This document shows positions 42,592-52,015 of a stretch of DNA of 58,312 nt, one piece after another. The notes under the pieces are model-generated. The model had not been told where the DNA came from. It saw only the letters and a program-made list of their open reading frames with translations, and searched no databases. Source of the DNA: Burkholderiales bacterium (lineage in GTDB: Bacteria; Pseudomonadota; Gammaproteobacteria; Burkholderiales; Burkholderiaceae_C); assembly GCA_947381415.1 (NCBI GenBank), contig CANCVB010000015.1, forward strand, positions 1-58,312, given 5' to 3'. Position numbers and translations under genes: made by a program. How positions within the stretch are numbered: position 1 is the first letter of the stretch; each line of letters begins with the position of its first letter.

Positions 42592-43695
42592 TCAATGCCG
42601 AATTTGTTGCGCGATTTCAAGACCCAATTCGATGACGGCAAGGGCGTAGTAGCTGCTTCGGTTGTAGCGGGTAATCACAAAAAAGTTATCGGTACCGGCC
42701 AGATAGGTGGGCGGGTCGATGCCGTTAAAGAGTTGCACCAAGGCCAGGGCTTTGGGGTATCCCGTGACGTCCAGCACTTCTATGCCCTTGTCTTGCAGGT
42801 GCGACAACGACCAAGTCGGCACAATATCAGGGGCTAACAGTGCCGCCAAGTCGCTCTCGTTGGCGTTGACCTTGACCGCAAAGTGGGTAGGCATGCCGGT
42901 TTGCCAGCCATAGGCCTGAAAGTAATGCGCCACTGAACCAATGGCGTCCACGGCACTGCGCGATAGATCGATGCGACCATCGCCGTCGAAGTCCACGGCG
43001 AACTTGGCAATGCTGGAGGGCATGAACTGTGGCCATCCGCTGGCGCCTGCATAACTGCCCAACTGGTTTTTCAGTGCGGGCTGCCCATGCAATTGTTTCA
43101 AGTGATGTCCCAATTCAGCTTCAAAAAATGCTTGACGCTCGCTTGCATAAGGGTGGTCTTTCGGAAATGCCAGACTGAGCGTGACCAAAGCGTCCAGTAC
43201 TTTGAATGGCCCTTGGTGCTGTCCAAAAAATGTTTCTACCCCCAACACGCCCAGTACATAGGCCGCGGGTACCCCATAGATGGTTTCGGCGCGCTCTAAA
43301 GCGTCAGCGTGTGATTTTGCAAACGCAACGCCAGCTTGTATGCGTTCGGTTTGTAAAAACCGAGCGCGGTAGGCGTACCAGTTTTTGGCAGACGGCGAGA
43401 TGGGGGGTAGCACCATTTGCTGCGCCTGAGGCAGTGAACGCGCCGAGGCGATGTGTTGCTGTACCCATGCTTTGGGGAGCCGATGCTCGGCGCTCAGACG
43501 ACTGGCCAGCGCTTTCACCGCCGCGCTATTGCCAAAAGCTTTGCCCACCAGTACTTTGGCTTTGAAGGTTTTGTGCTGCTTTTGGTTTTTGTTTTGCGCG
43601 GCTTCAGTCAAGCCAGGGGCGCACAGCAAGACGAGCAAGCAGGCACACACCAAAGCGGTTGTGCTGCGTATTGCAGGGAAGTGAAAAACTGTCAT
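42592..43695 (-). CDS. mltB: lytic murein transglycosylase B
   Basis: A 367-residue periplasmic enzyme that cleaves peptidoglycan glycan strands to 1,6-anhydro muropeptides. The catalytic Glu is in VLGVLGVETFFGQHQG; GSYAGASGWPQFMPSSI and DFDGDGRIDLSRSAVDAIGS (a Ca-loop-like EF-hand stretch) are typical of MltB, as is the C-terminal TYLAGTDNFFVITRYNRSSYY. A signal peptide is present, but the LLC near its end does not fit a lipobox well, so it may be soluble rather than a lipoprotein. ATG 43695 is the start of the signal peptide. It is divergent from the MscS-family gene. Confidence 0.93.
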   Translation of the reverse strand: MTVFHFPAIRSTTALVCACLLVLLCAPGLTEAAQNKNQKQHKTFKAKVLVGKAFGNSAAVKALASRLSAEHRLPKAWVQQHIASARSLPQAQQMVLPPISPSAKNWYAYRARFLQTERIQAGVAFAKSHADALERAETIYGVPAAYVLGVLGVETFFGQHQGPFKVLDALVTLSLAFPKDHPYASERQAFFEAELGHHLKQLHGQPALKNQLGSYAGASGWPQFMPSSIAKFAVDFDGDGRIDLSRSAVDAIGSVAHYFQAYGWQTGMPTHFAVKVNANESDLAALLAPDIVPTWSLSHLQDKGIEVLDVTGYPKALALVQLFNGIDPPTYLAGTDNFFVITRYNRSSYYALAVIELGLEIAQQIRH

Positions 43696-43752
43696 GGTTT
43701 TCGAGTGTAGCCTTGGCTTGCCGACACTGGCGCGTGGTAAGCTAATTTTCAG

Positions 43753-45009
43753 ATGGATACCCTGACCTTTTTCCTCGAACCCTGGTTGCATACCGACGTG
43801 CAGCCTTTGCTCTTGAAAGAGCTGGCCTTGTTGGCCTTGGTGCTTGCGACGGCTTGGCTGGTGACACGTCAACTCAGTCGCTTTGCCAGTGCAGGTTCAG
43901 TGCTCTTTGGCAGGGGCTTGTTTGACGGCGTCTTGTTCCCCATGCTTTCGCTGGCCTTGGCCTACCTGGTTCAGGTGGTTTGGTTAAAACAGCAAACCCC
44001 GATGCTCTTCAAGTTAGCGATACCCATACTGTGGTCACTGGCCCTGATTCGTTTGAGCGCGCGCGTCTTGATGGCCGTGTTTCCGGTATCGCCTATGGCG
44101 CAACTCATTGAACGACTGATCTCTTGGTTGGCCTGGGGCGTGGCAATTTTGTGGATCACAGACTTGCTGCCACTGGTTGCAGGCGAATTGGAGCAGGTGC
44201 AACTGCATTTTGGCAAGGTGCATCTGGATGCACGAACCCTGCTCGAGGGCATGTTGTCCTGTGGTTTGGTACTGATGCTGAGTTTGTGGTTATCGGCCAC
44301 CATCGAGGACCGGTTGTTGGTGCAAACCGTCAGCGATTTGTCGATGCGCAAAGTCGCCGCCAATGTGTTGCGGGCGCTGCTGCTGCTGTTGGGTTTGATG
44401 TTCACCTTGTCTGCCGTGGGTGTGGATTTGACCGCTTTATCGGTCTTGGGCGGCGCATTTGGTGTGGGCCTGGGCTTGGGATTGCAGAAATTGGCGGCCA
44501 ACTACGTCAGTGGTTTTGTGGTGCTGGTAGAGCGCTCGGTGCGTATTGGTGACTTCATCAAGGTGGATGGCCTAGAGGGTCGCGTCACCGACATCAAAAC
44601 CCGCTACACCTTGTTGCGCGACGCCAGTGGGCGCGAGTCCATCATTCCCAACGACATGTTGTTGACTCAACGTGTTGATAACCTGTCCTTGAGTGACCCA
44701 CAAATCGCTGTGCACTGCACCTTCCCTTTGGCTGCGAATGTGGACATCGATGAGGTGTTGGGCTTGCTCAGCCGCGCTGCAATGCAATGCGAGAGGGTAT
44801 TGCGCGACCCCGCGCCACAGGCTTTTTTAAGCAAAGTGGACCTCAACGGCCTGGAGTTCACCGTGGTGTCATGGGTCAATGACCCCGAGGCCAGTTACTT
44901 GAAGACCCGATCGCAGGTCAATGTGGCGGTGATGCAGGCCTTGCGCCAGGCTGGCATCGAGTTACCCAAAACCCAGCAAGAGGTGTTTTGGCATCCTGCA
45001 CCTCCTTGA
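43753..45009 (+). CDS. MscS-family mechanosensitive channel
   Basis: A 418-residue inner-membrane channel with several N-terminal helices before the MscS core. The pore helix is LSVLGGAFGVGLGLGLQKLAAN and the following beta domain begins NYVSGFVVLVERSVRIGDFIKVDGLEG; IPNDMLLTQRVDNLSLSD is another family segment. It likely releases solutes on hypo-osmotic stress. It is larger than E. coli MscS (286 aa) and smaller than MscK, a common middle class. Divergent from mltB with a 57-base gap. Confidence 0.92.
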   Translation: MDTLTFFLEPWLHTDVQPLLLKELALLALVLATAWLVTRQLSRFASAGSVLFGRGLFDGVLFPMLSLALAYLVQVVWLKQQTPMLFKLAIPILWSLALIRLSARVLMAVFPVSPMAQLIERLISWLAWGVAILWITDLLPLVAGELEQVQLHFGKVHLDARTLLEGMLSCGLVLMLSLWLSATIEDRLLVQTVSDLSMRKVAANVLRALLLLLGLMFTLSAVGVDLTALSVLGGAFGVGLGLGLQKLAANYVSGFVVLVERSVRIGDFIKVDGLEGRVTDIKTRYTLLRDASGRESIIPNDMLLTQRVDNLSLSDPQIAVHCTFPLAANVDIDEVLGLLSRAAMQCERVLRDPAPQAFLSKVDLNGLEFTVVSWVNDPEASYLKTRSQVNVAVMQALRQAGIELPKTQQEVFWHPAPP

Positions 45010-45075
45010 AATCAAAGACTTTTTCGGTGTGGGTATAAAAAAGCACGGTCGTTCTTAAATACTTTCGGTTTCGTC

Positions 45076-45093
45076 TAGAATGACGTTACGTCA
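45076..45093 (+). promoter_or_regulatory. candidate -10 box and palindromic operator of the etf operon
   Basis: TAGAAT (45076-45081) is a plausible -10. It runs into a perfect palindrome TGACGTTACGTCA (45081-45093), two TGACGT halves around one T, lying 33 bases before the etfB ATG. A dyad at the transcription start is the usual place for a repressor. The half-site style is similar to those of TetR/MerR-type regulators of acyl-CoA catabolism, but the regulator is not known here. Confidence 0.55.
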
Positions 45094-45126
45094 ACTTGCA
45101 ACCCCATATTTCCCTGGAGAAAACCC

Positions 45127-45876
45127 ATGAAGGCACTGGTCGCGGTCAAGCGCGTGGTGGATTACAACGTCAAGGTTCGGGTCAAGTCCGACCAAACGGG
45201 CGTGGACATCGCCAACGTCAAGATGAGCATGAACCCGTTTGACGAAATCGCTGTGGAAGAGGCTGTTCGTTTGAAAGAAAAAGGCGTGTTGTCCGAGGTG
45301 ATCGTGGTCTCTTGTGGCGTGACCCAGTGCCAAGAAACCTTGCGCACCGCCATGGCCATTGGTGCGGACCGCGGCATTTTGGTGGAAACCAGCGAAGAAC
45401 TGCAGCCGCTGGCTGTGGCCAAACTCCTCAAGGCCCTGGCTGAGAAAGAACAACCTGGCCTGGTGATTTTGGGCAAACAAGCGATTGACGACGATTGCAA
45501 CCAAACCGGCCAAATGCTGGCTGCGCTGGCCGATTGGCCGCAAGCCACTTTCGCCTCCAAGGTTGAATTGGCCGATGGCCACGCCCTGGTCACCCGTGAG
45601 GTGGACGGCGGCCTGGAAACCTTGAAGCTCAGCTTGCCCGCCGTCATCACCACCGACCTTCGCTTGAACGAACCCCGCTACGTCACCTTGCCCAACATCA
45701 TGAAGGCCAAGAAAAAGCAGTTGGACGTGTTCAAGCCCGAGGACCTGGGCGTGGACGTCAAGCCCCGCATCAAAACCCTCAAAGTGAGCGAGCCGCCCAA
45801 GCGCAGCGCTGGTATCAAGGTGGCCGATGTGGCCGCCTTGGTGGACAAACTGAAAAACGAAGCAAAGGTGATCTGA
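45127..45876 (+). CDS. etfB: electron transfer flavoprotein, beta subunit
   Basis: A 249-residue subunit of ETF, which takes electrons from acyl-CoA dehydrogenases and passes them to ETF:quinone oxidoreductase. The start [20 protein letters not shown] and the signature [21 protein letters not shown] are diagnostic; [20 protein letters not shown] binds AMP/FAD. A TGGAGAAA site precedes the ATG. It is one base from etfA and follows the palindromic candidate operator. Confidence 0.97.
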   Translation: MKALVAVKRVVDYNVKVRVKSDQTGVDIANVKMSMNPFDEIAVEEAVRLKEKGVLSEVIVVSCGVTQCQETLRTAMAIGADRGILVETSEELQPLAVAKLLKALAEKEQPGLVILGKQAIDDDCNQTGQMLAALADWPQATFASKVELADGHALVTREVDGGLETLKLSLPAVITTDLRLNEPRYVTLPNIMKAKKKQLDVFKPEDLGVDVKPRIKTLKVSEPPKRSAGIKVADVAALVDKLKNEAKVI

Positions 45877-45877
45877 C

Positions 45878-46810
45878 ATGTCTTCTTTAGTGATCGCAGA
45901 ACACGACAACCACGGCATCAAACCAGCCACCCTGAACACCGTCACGGCTGCATTGGCCTGTGGTGGCGAGGTGCATGTGCTGGTGGCAGGCAAAGACGCC
46001 GCCGCCGCCGCCCAAGCGGCCTCGCAGATCACCGGTGTGAGCAAAGTGCTGCACGCCGATGCTGACGGCTTTGCCCATGGCTTGGCCGAGCAAGTGGCTG
46101 CACAGGTGCTGGCTCTGGCCACCCAGTACACCCACATCTTGTTTGCCGCCACCGCCAGCGGCAAAAACATCGCGCCCCGCGTGGCTGCCAAGCTGGACGT
46201 GGCCCAGGTGAGCGACATCACCAAGGTGGACAGCCCCGATACTTTCGAGCGCCCCATTTACGCGGGCAACGCCATCGCCACGGTGCAAGCCACGGACGCC
46301 ATCAAGGTCATCACGGTACGCACCACGGGATTTGACGCCGCTGCAGCCACAGGCGGCAGCGCTGCTGTCGAGAGCGTGAGCGCCGCCAACGCTGGCGCAC
46401 ACAGCCAGTTCATGGGCAGTGAAATCGCCAAGAACGACCGCCCCGAACTCACCGCCGCCAAGATCATTGTCTCGGGTGGTCGCGCTTTGGGCAGTGCTGA
46501 AAAATTTGCCGAGGTCATCACGCCCCTGGCTGACAAACTCGGTGCCGCCATGGGTGCGAGCCGTGCCGCCGTGGACGCGGGCTACGCCCCCAACGACTGG
46601 CAAGTGGGCCAGACTGGCAAGATCGTCGCGCCCCAGCTCTATGTGGCTTGTGGCATCAGCGGCGCCATCCAGCACTTGGCGGGCATGAAGGACAGCAAGG
46701 TCATCGTGGCCATCAACAAAGACCCCGAAGCCCCCATCTTCAGCGTGGCCGACTATGGCCTGGAAGCCGACTTGTTCGTCGCCGTGCCCGAACTGGTGGC
46801 CGCACTATGA
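45878..46810 (+). CDS. etfA: electron transfer flavoprotein, alpha subunit
   Basis: A 310-residue FAD-binding subunit. The C-terminal FAD domain has [38 protein letters not shown] and [17 protein letters not shown], ending with the [19 protein letters not shown] stretch typical of EtfA. It overlaps the acyl-CoA dehydrogenase gene by four bases (ATGA), so the three proteins are likely made together. Confidence 0.97.
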   Translation: MSSLVIAEHDNHGIKPATLNTVTAALACGGEVHVLVAGKDAAAAAQAASQITGVSKVLHADADGFAHGLAEQVAAQVLALATQYTHILFAATASGKNIAPRVAAKLDVAQVSDITKVDSPDTFERPIYAGNAIATVQATDAIKVITVRTTGFDAAAATGGSAAVESVSAANAGAHSQFMGSEIAKNDRPELTAAKIIVSGGRALGSAEKFAEVITPLADKLGAAMGASRAAVDAGYAPNDWQVGQTGKIVAPQLYVACGISGAIQHLAGMKDSKVIVAINKDPEAPIFSVADYGLEADLFVAVPELVAAL

Positions 46811-48600
46811 GTTACATCGCACCGTTGAAAGACATGCTGTTCAATATGCAGCATCTGGCTGGCTTGGACGAGATCGCCACGATCCCGGGTTTTGAAGACG
46901 CAGGCATGGAAACCGCGCAAGCGGTGCTGGAAGAATGCGCCCGTTTCAACCAAGACGTGCTGGTACCGTTGAACTGGGAAGGCGATAAAAACCCATCTTC
47001 CTGGAAAGACGGTGTGGTCACCACCACCGCAGGTTTTAAACAGGCCTACCAACAATACGCCGAAGGCGGCTGGCAAGGTTTGCAACACCCGACCGACATG
47101 GGCGGGCAGGGCCTGCCCAAAACCATAGGCGCTGCCTGTGGCGAAATTTTGAATTCGGCCAACATGAGTTTTGCGCTGTGCCCACTGTTGACCGATGGCG
47201 CCATCGAAGCCTTGCTGACCGCTGGCAGTGACGAACTCAAGGCCACCTACCTGCACAAATTGGTCAGCGGCGAGTGGACCGGCACCATGAACCTCACTGA
47301 ACCCCAAGCGGGCTCGGACTTGTCCATGGTGCGCTCACGCGCTGAGCCGCAAGCCGATGGCACTTACAAGGTGTTTGGCACCAAGATTTACATTACCTAC
47401 GGTGAGCACGACATGGCTGACAACATCATCCATTTGGTGTTGGCGCGGGTCACCGGTGCGCCCGGAGGTGTCAAGGGCATCAGCTTGTTTGTGGTGCCCA
47501 AAGTGATGGTGAACAAAGATGGCTCCTTGGGAGCGCGCAACGATGTGCATTGCGTGAGCATCGAACACAAAATGGGCATCAAAGCCAGTCCCACGGCGGT
47601 ATTGCAGTATGGCGACAACGGCGGTGCGGTGGGTTTCTTGGTCGGCCAAGAAAACCGTGGCTTGGAGTACATGTTCATCATGATGAACGCCGCGCGTTAC
47701 GCGGTGGGTGTGCAAGGCATCGCGATTGCCGAGCGGGCCTATCAAAAGGCCACCCAGTATGCCCGCGACCGGGTACAAAGCCGCCCGGTGGACGGTTCCA
47801 TCAAAGCTGCTGCGCCTATCATTCACCACCCCGATGTGCGGCGCATGCTCATGACCATGCGTGCCTACACCGAAGGGTGTCGCGCCATGGCCTCTGTCGC
47901 TGCTGCGGCCTATGACGCTTCGCACCACCACCCCGATGCTGACACACGTGTGCAAAACAAAGCCTTCTACGAATTTTTGGTGCCGCTGGTCAAGGGCTAC
48001 AGCACCGAGATGAGCTTGGAGGTCACCTCGCTGGGTGTGCAAGTGCATGGCGGCATGGGTTTCATCGAAGAAACCGGTGCTGCGCAGTACTACCGCGACG
48101 CGAAAATCCTCACGATTTACGAAGGCACCACCGCCATTCAGGCCAACGATCTGGTGGGACGCAAAACCGCTCGCGATGGGGGCCAAACCGCCAAGGCCAT
48201 CACTGCACAGGTGCAGCAAACCGTGGTTGCACTGCAAGACCAAGGCAGTGAGGCTGCTGTGGCCATTGGCAAGCGTCTTGAAGCGGGCCGACAAGCCTTG
48301 GATGGTGTGATTGAGTTCATCGTGCATGCCGCTGCCCACAACCCCAACGCCGCTTATGCTGGCAGCGTGCCTTACCTGATGTTGGCGGGCAATGTGCTGG
48401 CAGGTTGGCAATTGGCCCGGTCCTTTTTGATTGCGCAAGAAGCCTTGAGTCAAGGCGACCAAGACAGCGCTTTTCTGCACGCCAAAATGACCACAGCGCG
48501 TTTCTATGCTGACCATATTTTGAGCAAAGCCACTGGCCTGCGCGACAGCATCGTGGAAGGTGCGGACAGCGTGACCGAACTTGCTTTGGATTCTTTTTAG
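46807..48600 (+). CDS. acyl-CoA dehydrogenase with C-terminal extension (DmdC/FadE-like)
   Basis: A 597-residue FAD enzyme that introduces a double bond into an acyl-CoA and reduces ETF. Segments: GTMNLTEPQAGSDL (FAD/substrate loop), KVFGTKIYITYGEHD, and YYRDAKILTIYEGTTAIQAND with the Glu that serves as catalytic base. It is about 200 residues longer than ordinary acyl-CoA dehydrogenases; this matches the group with an acyl-CoA dehydrogenase C-terminal domain, to which DmdC (methylmercaptopropionyl-CoA) also belongs. The substrate could be a medium or long chain or a thioether acid. Its start lies within the etfA stop. Confidence 0.9.
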   Translation: MSYIAPLKDMLFNMQHLAGLDEIATIPGFEDAGMETAQAVLEECARFNQDVLVPLNWEGDKNPSSWKDGVVTTTAGFKQAYQQYAEGGWQGLQHPTDMGGQGLPKTIGAACGEILNSANMSFALCPLLTDGAIEALLTAGSDELKATYLHKLVSGEWTGTMNLTEPQAGSDLSMVRSRAEPQADGTYKVFGTKIYITYGEHDMADNIIHLVLARVTGAPGGVKGISLFVVPKVMVNKDGSLGARNDVHCVSIEHKMGIKASPTAVLQYGDNGGAVGFLVGQENRGLEYMFIMMNAARYAVGVQGIAIAERAYQKATQYARDRVQSRPVDGSIKAAAPIIHHPDVRRMLMTMRAYTEGCRAMASVAAAAYDASHHHPDADTRVQNKAFYEFLVPLVKGYSTEMSLEVTSLGVQVHGGMGFIEETGAAQYYRDAKILTIYEGTTAIQANDLVGRKTARDGGQTAKAITAQVQQTVVALQDQGSEAAVAIGKRLEAGRQALDGVIEFIVHAAAHNPNAAYAGSVPYLMLAGNVLAGWQLARSFLIAQEALSQGDQDSAFLHAKMTTARFYADHILSKATGLRDSIVEGADSVTELALDSF

Positions 48601-48609
48601 GAACCCCGT

Positions 48610-49563
48610 ATGTCCAAACTTCCTGCCGCGCTTGCCTCCGTGCCATTCCCGGTCATCGGCTCGCCCCTGTTCATCATCAGCAACCCCAAACTGGTCATTG
48701 CACAGTGCATCGCCGGGGTGGTGGGCTCCATGCCCGCGCTCAACGCCCGTCCCGCTTCGCAGTTGGACGAGTGGTTGGCCGAAATCACCGAGGCCTTGGC
48801 GGCGCACAACAAGGCGCACCCCGATCGTCCCGCAGCGCCTTTTGCCATCAACCAAATCGTGCACAAAAGCAATGTGCGTTTGGAAGAGGACATGGCCATG
48901 TGCGTCAAGTACAAGGTGCCCATCATCATCACCTCGCTGGGGGCACGTGAGGAGATCAACCAAGCCGCGCACAGCTATGGTGGCGTGGTGTTGCATGACA
49001 TCATCAACAACAAGTTTGCCCACAAAGCCATTGAAAAAGGCGCGGATGGCTTGGTGGCTGTGGCCGCAGGTGCGGGCGGTCATGCGGGCGTGAAAAGCCC
49101 GTTTGCGCTGGTTCAAGAAATTCGTCAGTGGTTTGACGGCCCCTTGGCCCTGAGTGGCTCGATTGCCAGTGGCCGTGCCATCTTGGCGGCCTTGGCCATG
49201 GGTGCCGACTTCGCTTACATGGGCTCGGCCTTCATTGCCACCGAGGAAGCGCGCGCCAGTGACGAGTACAAACAGTGCATCGTGGACAGCAACTCGGACG
49301 ATATCGTCTACAGCAATTTGTTCACGGGCGTGCATGGCAACTACCTGGCGCCGTCCATCCGCAACGCTGGCATGGACCCTGAGCACCTGCCCGAGAGCGA
49401 CCCCAGCAAAATGGACTTTGGCGGCGAAAAGACCAAGGCCTGGAAAGACATCTGGGGCTGCGGTCAGGGCATCGGTGCCATCAACAAGGTGCAAACCACC
49501 GCCGAATTGGTGGCGCAGCTCAAGCGCGAATTTGCTGCTGCCAAGGACGAGTTGCTGGCGTAA
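48610..49563 (+). CDS. nitronate monooxygenase-family flavoprotein
   Basis: A 317-residue FMN TIM-barrel protein of the nitronate monooxygenase / 2-nitropropane dioxygenase family. Phosphate/FMN-binding stretches: VAVAAGAGGHAG, ALSGSIASGRAILAAL and GADFAYMGSAFIAT. The catalytic His of class I enzymes lies in the GAGGHAG segment. It is nine bases after the acyl-CoA dehydrogenase and before a strong terminator, so it is the last gene of the etf operon. Some members of this family act as enoyl reductases, which would fit the fatty-acid context; the exact reaction is not known. Confidence 0.86.
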   Translation: MSKLPAALASVPFPVIGSPLFIISNPKLVIAQCIAGVVGSMPALNARPASQLDEWLAEITEALAAHNKAHPDRPAAPFAINQIVHKSNVRLEEDMAMCVKYKVPIIITSLGAREEINQAAHSYGGVVLHDIINNKFAHKAIEKGADGLVAVAAGAGGHAGVKSPFALVQEIRQWFDGPLALSGSIASGRAILAALAMGADFAYMGSAFIATEEARASDEYKQCIVDSNSDDIVYSNLFTGVHGNYLAPSIRNAGMDPEHLPESDPSKMDFGGEKTKAWKDIWGCGQGIGAINKVQTTAELVAQLKREFAAAKDELLA

Positions 49564-49589
49564 AAAAAGGCCCCGTCAGGGGCCTTTTT
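49563..49589. terminator. bidirectional terminator between the etf operon and ppnP
   Basis: GGCCCC pairs with GGGGCC around a GTCA loop, with an A-run before and a T-run after. It serves the plus-strand nitronate monooxygenase gene and the minus-strand ppnP gene, which both end here. Confidence 0.88.
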
Positions 49590-49609
49590 CATGGAAGTGG
49601 TTCGCCAGA

Positions 49610-49927
49610 TCAGCCGAAGTGGCAAATGTAGTGATAAGCCTCGGCCACTTTGATCTCAAACGATGAGTTGGCTGGTACTGAAAATTTGTCGCCAGGGCCC
49701 GCATGTTGCCAAGCTTGTGCGCCTGCCAATTTGTACTCGCAAGCGCCCGCCACGCATTCCATGATTTCAGCGGCAGCTGTGTTGAAGGTCAGGTGCGAGG
49801 GCAAGACCACGCCCACCGACTTTTTCTCGCCGCTGGGCAGGGTGACGGTGTGACTCACGCACTTGCCGTCAAAAAACACATTGGCTTTGGAGGCGACGCT
49901 GGCGCCCAGGAGTTGTTCGGTCACCAT
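49610..49927 (-). CDS. ppnP: pyrimidine/purine nucleoside phosphorylase PpnP
   Basis: A 105-residue cupin-fold protein of the YaiE/PpnP family, which splits several nucleosides to base and ribose-1-phosphate. Family marks: KANVFFDGKCVSHTV, GVVLPSHLTFNT, EIMECVAGACEYKL and GPGDKFSVPANSSFEIKV. The start is two bases after the argG stop; an AAAGG site is inside the end of argG, so the two are co-translated. Confidence 0.9.
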   Translation of the reverse strand: MVTEQLLGASVASKANVFFDGKCVSHTVTLPSGEKKSVGVVLPSHLTFNTAAAEIMECVAGACEYKLAGAQAWQHAGPGDKFSVPANSSFEIKVAEAYHYICHFG

Positions 49928-49929
49928 GA

Positions 49930-51240
49930 TCAGGCCTTTTTCTTTGCAGCTGTTTTGCGCACAGGGGTTTTGGCCGCACGAGCGGCACGTTCGTTTTTCA
50001 AGTTGCCCGCAATGCGCATGCGCAAGGCGTTGAGTTTGATGAACCCACCGGCGTCGGCCTGGTTGTAAGCGCCGCCGTCATCGTCGAAAGTGGCGATGCG
50101 GGTGTCAAACAAGCTGTCTGTTTTGCTTTCGCGGCCCACGCACATGATGGTGCCTTTGTAGAGCTTCAGGCGAACTTTGCCGTTGGCGGTGGCTTGCGAG
50201 GCGTCAATCAAGCCTTGGAGCAATTCACGCTCGGGGCTGAACCAGTAGCCGTTGTAAACCAAGCGGGCATAACGCGGCATCAGGTCTTCTTTGAGGGCCA
50301 GCACTTCGCGGTCCAGAGTGATGGACTCGATGGCGCGGTGACCCGACAGCAAAATGGTGCCACCAGGGGTTTCGTAGCAACCACGGCTCTTCATGCCCAC
50401 ATAGCGGTTTTCAACCTTGTCCAAGCGGCCAATGCCATGTTTGCCACCCACGGTGTTGAGGTGGGCCAAGACTTTGGCGGGGCTCATGCGCACGCCGTCG
50501 ATCGCCACCACATCGCCATGCTTGTAGGTGAGTTCAATGATTTGCGGTTTGTTCGGCGCTTTTTCAGGGCTGACCGTCAGGCGCCACATGCTGTCTTCGG
50601 GCGCGAAATTGGGGTCTTCCAAGATGCCGCCTTCGTAGCTGATGTGCAGCAAATTGGCGTCCATGGAGTAGGGCGCCGGGCCTTTGCGTTTGGCGCCATC
50701 GACGGGAATGCCGTGTTGGTCGGCGTAGCGCATGAGTTTTTCGCGAGAGAGCAGGTCCCATTCACGCCAGGGGGCAATGATCTTCACATTCGGCATCAGG
50801 GCATAAGCGCCTAGTTCGAAACGCACCTGGTCGTTGCCCTTGCCAGTTGCGCCATGGCTGATGGCGTCAGCCTTGGTTTTGCGGGCAATCTCGACCAAGC
50901 GCTTGGCAATGAGTGGGCGAGCAATGGAGGTGCCCAGCAGGTATTCGCCTTCGTACAAGGCGTTGGCGCGGAACATGGGGAACACGAAGTCGCGTACAAA
51001 TTCTTCACGCAAATCTTCGATGAAGATGTTGGAAGGCTTGATGCCCATCTTGATGGCTTTGGCACGCGCGGGTTCAATTTCCTCGCCTTGGCCAATGTCG
51101 GCGGTGAAGGTGACCACCTCGCAGTGGTATTCGTCTTGCAGCCATTTCAGGATGATCGAGGTGTCCAAGCCGCCTGAGTAGGCGAGAACAACGCGTTGCG
51201 GGGCAGAGCTTTTGGAAGTGGCGGGCCGTTTGTTAGGCAT
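49930..51240 (-). CDS. argG: argininosuccinate synthase
   Basis: A 436-residue cytosolic enzyme of arginine synthesis, joining citrulline and aspartate with ATP. The ATP loop [17 protein letters not shown] is at about 17-33, with [15 protein letters not shown] and [10 protein letters not shown] typical of the family. The protein has an extra N-terminal stretch of about 15 residues and a Lys/Ala-rich tail of about 20 residues (ending TAAKKKA) beyond the usual fold. ATG 51240 is preferred. Two hairpins lie upstream: one in the leader (51280-51300) and the terminator of the next gene. Confidence 0.96.
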   Translation of the reverse strand: MPNKRPATSKSSAPQRVVLAYSGGLDTSIILKWLQDEYHCEVVTFTADIGQGEEIEPARAKAIKMGIKPSNIFIEDLREEFVRDFVFPMFRANALYEGEYLLGTSIARPLIAKRLVEIARKTKADAISHGATGKGNDQVRFELGAYALMPNVKIIAPWREWDLLSREKLMRYADQHGIPVDGAKRKGPAPYSMDANLLHISYEGGILEDPNFAPEDSMWRLTVSPEKAPNKPQIIELTYKHGDVVAIDGVRMSPAKVLAHLNTVGGKHGIGRLDKVENRYVGMKSRGCYETPGGTILLSGHRAIESITLDREVLALKEDLMPRYARLVYNGYWFSPERELLQGLIDASQATANGKVRLKLYKGTIMCVGRESKTDSLFDTRIATFDDDGGAYNQADAGGFIKLNALRMRIAGNLKNERAARAAKTPVRKTAAKKKA

Positions 51241-51279
51241 GGTGTCGGTTCTGTTGAAGCAAAGCCGCGATTCTAGGAC

Positions 51280-51300
51280 ACCGCTTTGGTGCAAAGCGGT
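51280..51300 (-). promoter_or_regulatory. 9-bp inverted repeat in the argG leader
   Basis: ACCGCTTTG and CAAAGCGGT (51280-51288 and 51292-51300) are exact reverse complements around GTG, 40-60 bases ahead of the argG start. No T-run follows on the minus strand. It may be an operator or a leader hairpin. Confidence 0.5.
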
Positions 51301-51312
51301 TGTGCCTTGGCG

Positions 51313-51338
51313 AAAAAAAACCGCCTGCAAGGGCGGTT
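51313..51338 (-). terminator. terminator after the glycine-zipper gene
   Basis: On the minus strand AACCGCC pairs with GGCGGTT around a six-base loop and is followed by eight T residues. It begins 18 bases after the stop of the glycine-zipper gene and just ahead of the argG leader hairpin. Confidence 0.85.
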
Positions 51339-51356
51339 CATAGAGACAGTGTGCCG

Positions 51357-51911
51357 TCAGAAGCTTTGCGGCGCTGAACCCACGGGGGGAATGGCGTTTT
51401 GCGCAGGATAGGGCACACTGGGTGGTGCAGACTGTGTAGAAGAAATCATGGGAGTGACTTGCAAGCGAACGGTGGGGCCTGGGTCTTGGGGCATTTGCAC
51501 GTTGTATTGCTTGCCGTTGAACTCGTAGACCACGTTGTAGGCAACCGTGCGGTTTTCGTAAAAGTTTTGGGTGCTGCAGCTTTGCACATTGTGGACTTCT
51601 GCAGGCGGCGCGCCTTCAATTTTGTCGCCAAGGATGGCACCCCCAATAAGGCCAATGGCGGTCGCCAATGCATTGCCTTCGCCCTTGCCCATGGCATTGC
51701 CCACCACACCGCCGGCGATAGCTCCCATGGCCGAACCTGCCCCCGATTTACGCTGCTGGGTGGCGACTTGTTGTTGGGTACACACCTGACGTGGTACTGC
51801 TACTTGTTGGATGATGGGCATGGAGGAGATCACACGACCTACTTCCTGAGCATCAACAGAGGTGCCGACAGTGATGGCAACAACAGCTAAAAGGGGTACA
51901 TAGCGTTTCAT
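51357..51911 (-). CDS. glycine-zipper envelope protein
   Basis: A 184-residue exported protein with signal peptide ending near residue 21 (SVDA). A glycine-zipper 2TM region, [20 protein letters not shown] followed by [16 protein letters not shown], spans about residues 56-100; the rest is a Gln-rich segment before it and a small C-terminal domain ([21 protein letters not shown]) and Pro/Ser tail. Such proteins (SlyB/Rcp-like) are found in the outer membrane or periplasm; no lipobox was seen. GGAGA precedes ATG 51911. It is divergent from folC. Confidence 0.85.
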   Translation of the reverse strand: MKRYVPLLAVVAITVGTSVDAQEVGRVISSMPIIQQVAVPRQVCTQQQVATQQRKSGAGSAMGAIAGGVVGNAMGKGEGNALATAIGLIGGAILGDKIEGAPPAEVHNVQSCSTQNFYENRTVAYNVVYEFNGKQYNVQMPQDPGPTVRLQVTPMISSTQSAPPSVPYPAQNAIPPVGSAPQSF

Positions 51912-52015
51912 AAGGTCTCCGAAATAAAAATCAACTCTTTCATCAACGCGGCCAGCCAGCCAGCGGTTGACCATTGATGAAGTTTAGCTTGACTGGATTC
52001 AGAGACAATGACTTT

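Noticed and set aside
47335-49494. A 719-residue minus-strand frame under the acyl-CoA dehydrogenase and nitronate monooxygenase genes
   Set aside because: Long because of the codon bias of the genes above it; its translation is His/Gly/Asp-rich with no recognisable domain, and both plus-strand genes have clear family motifs.
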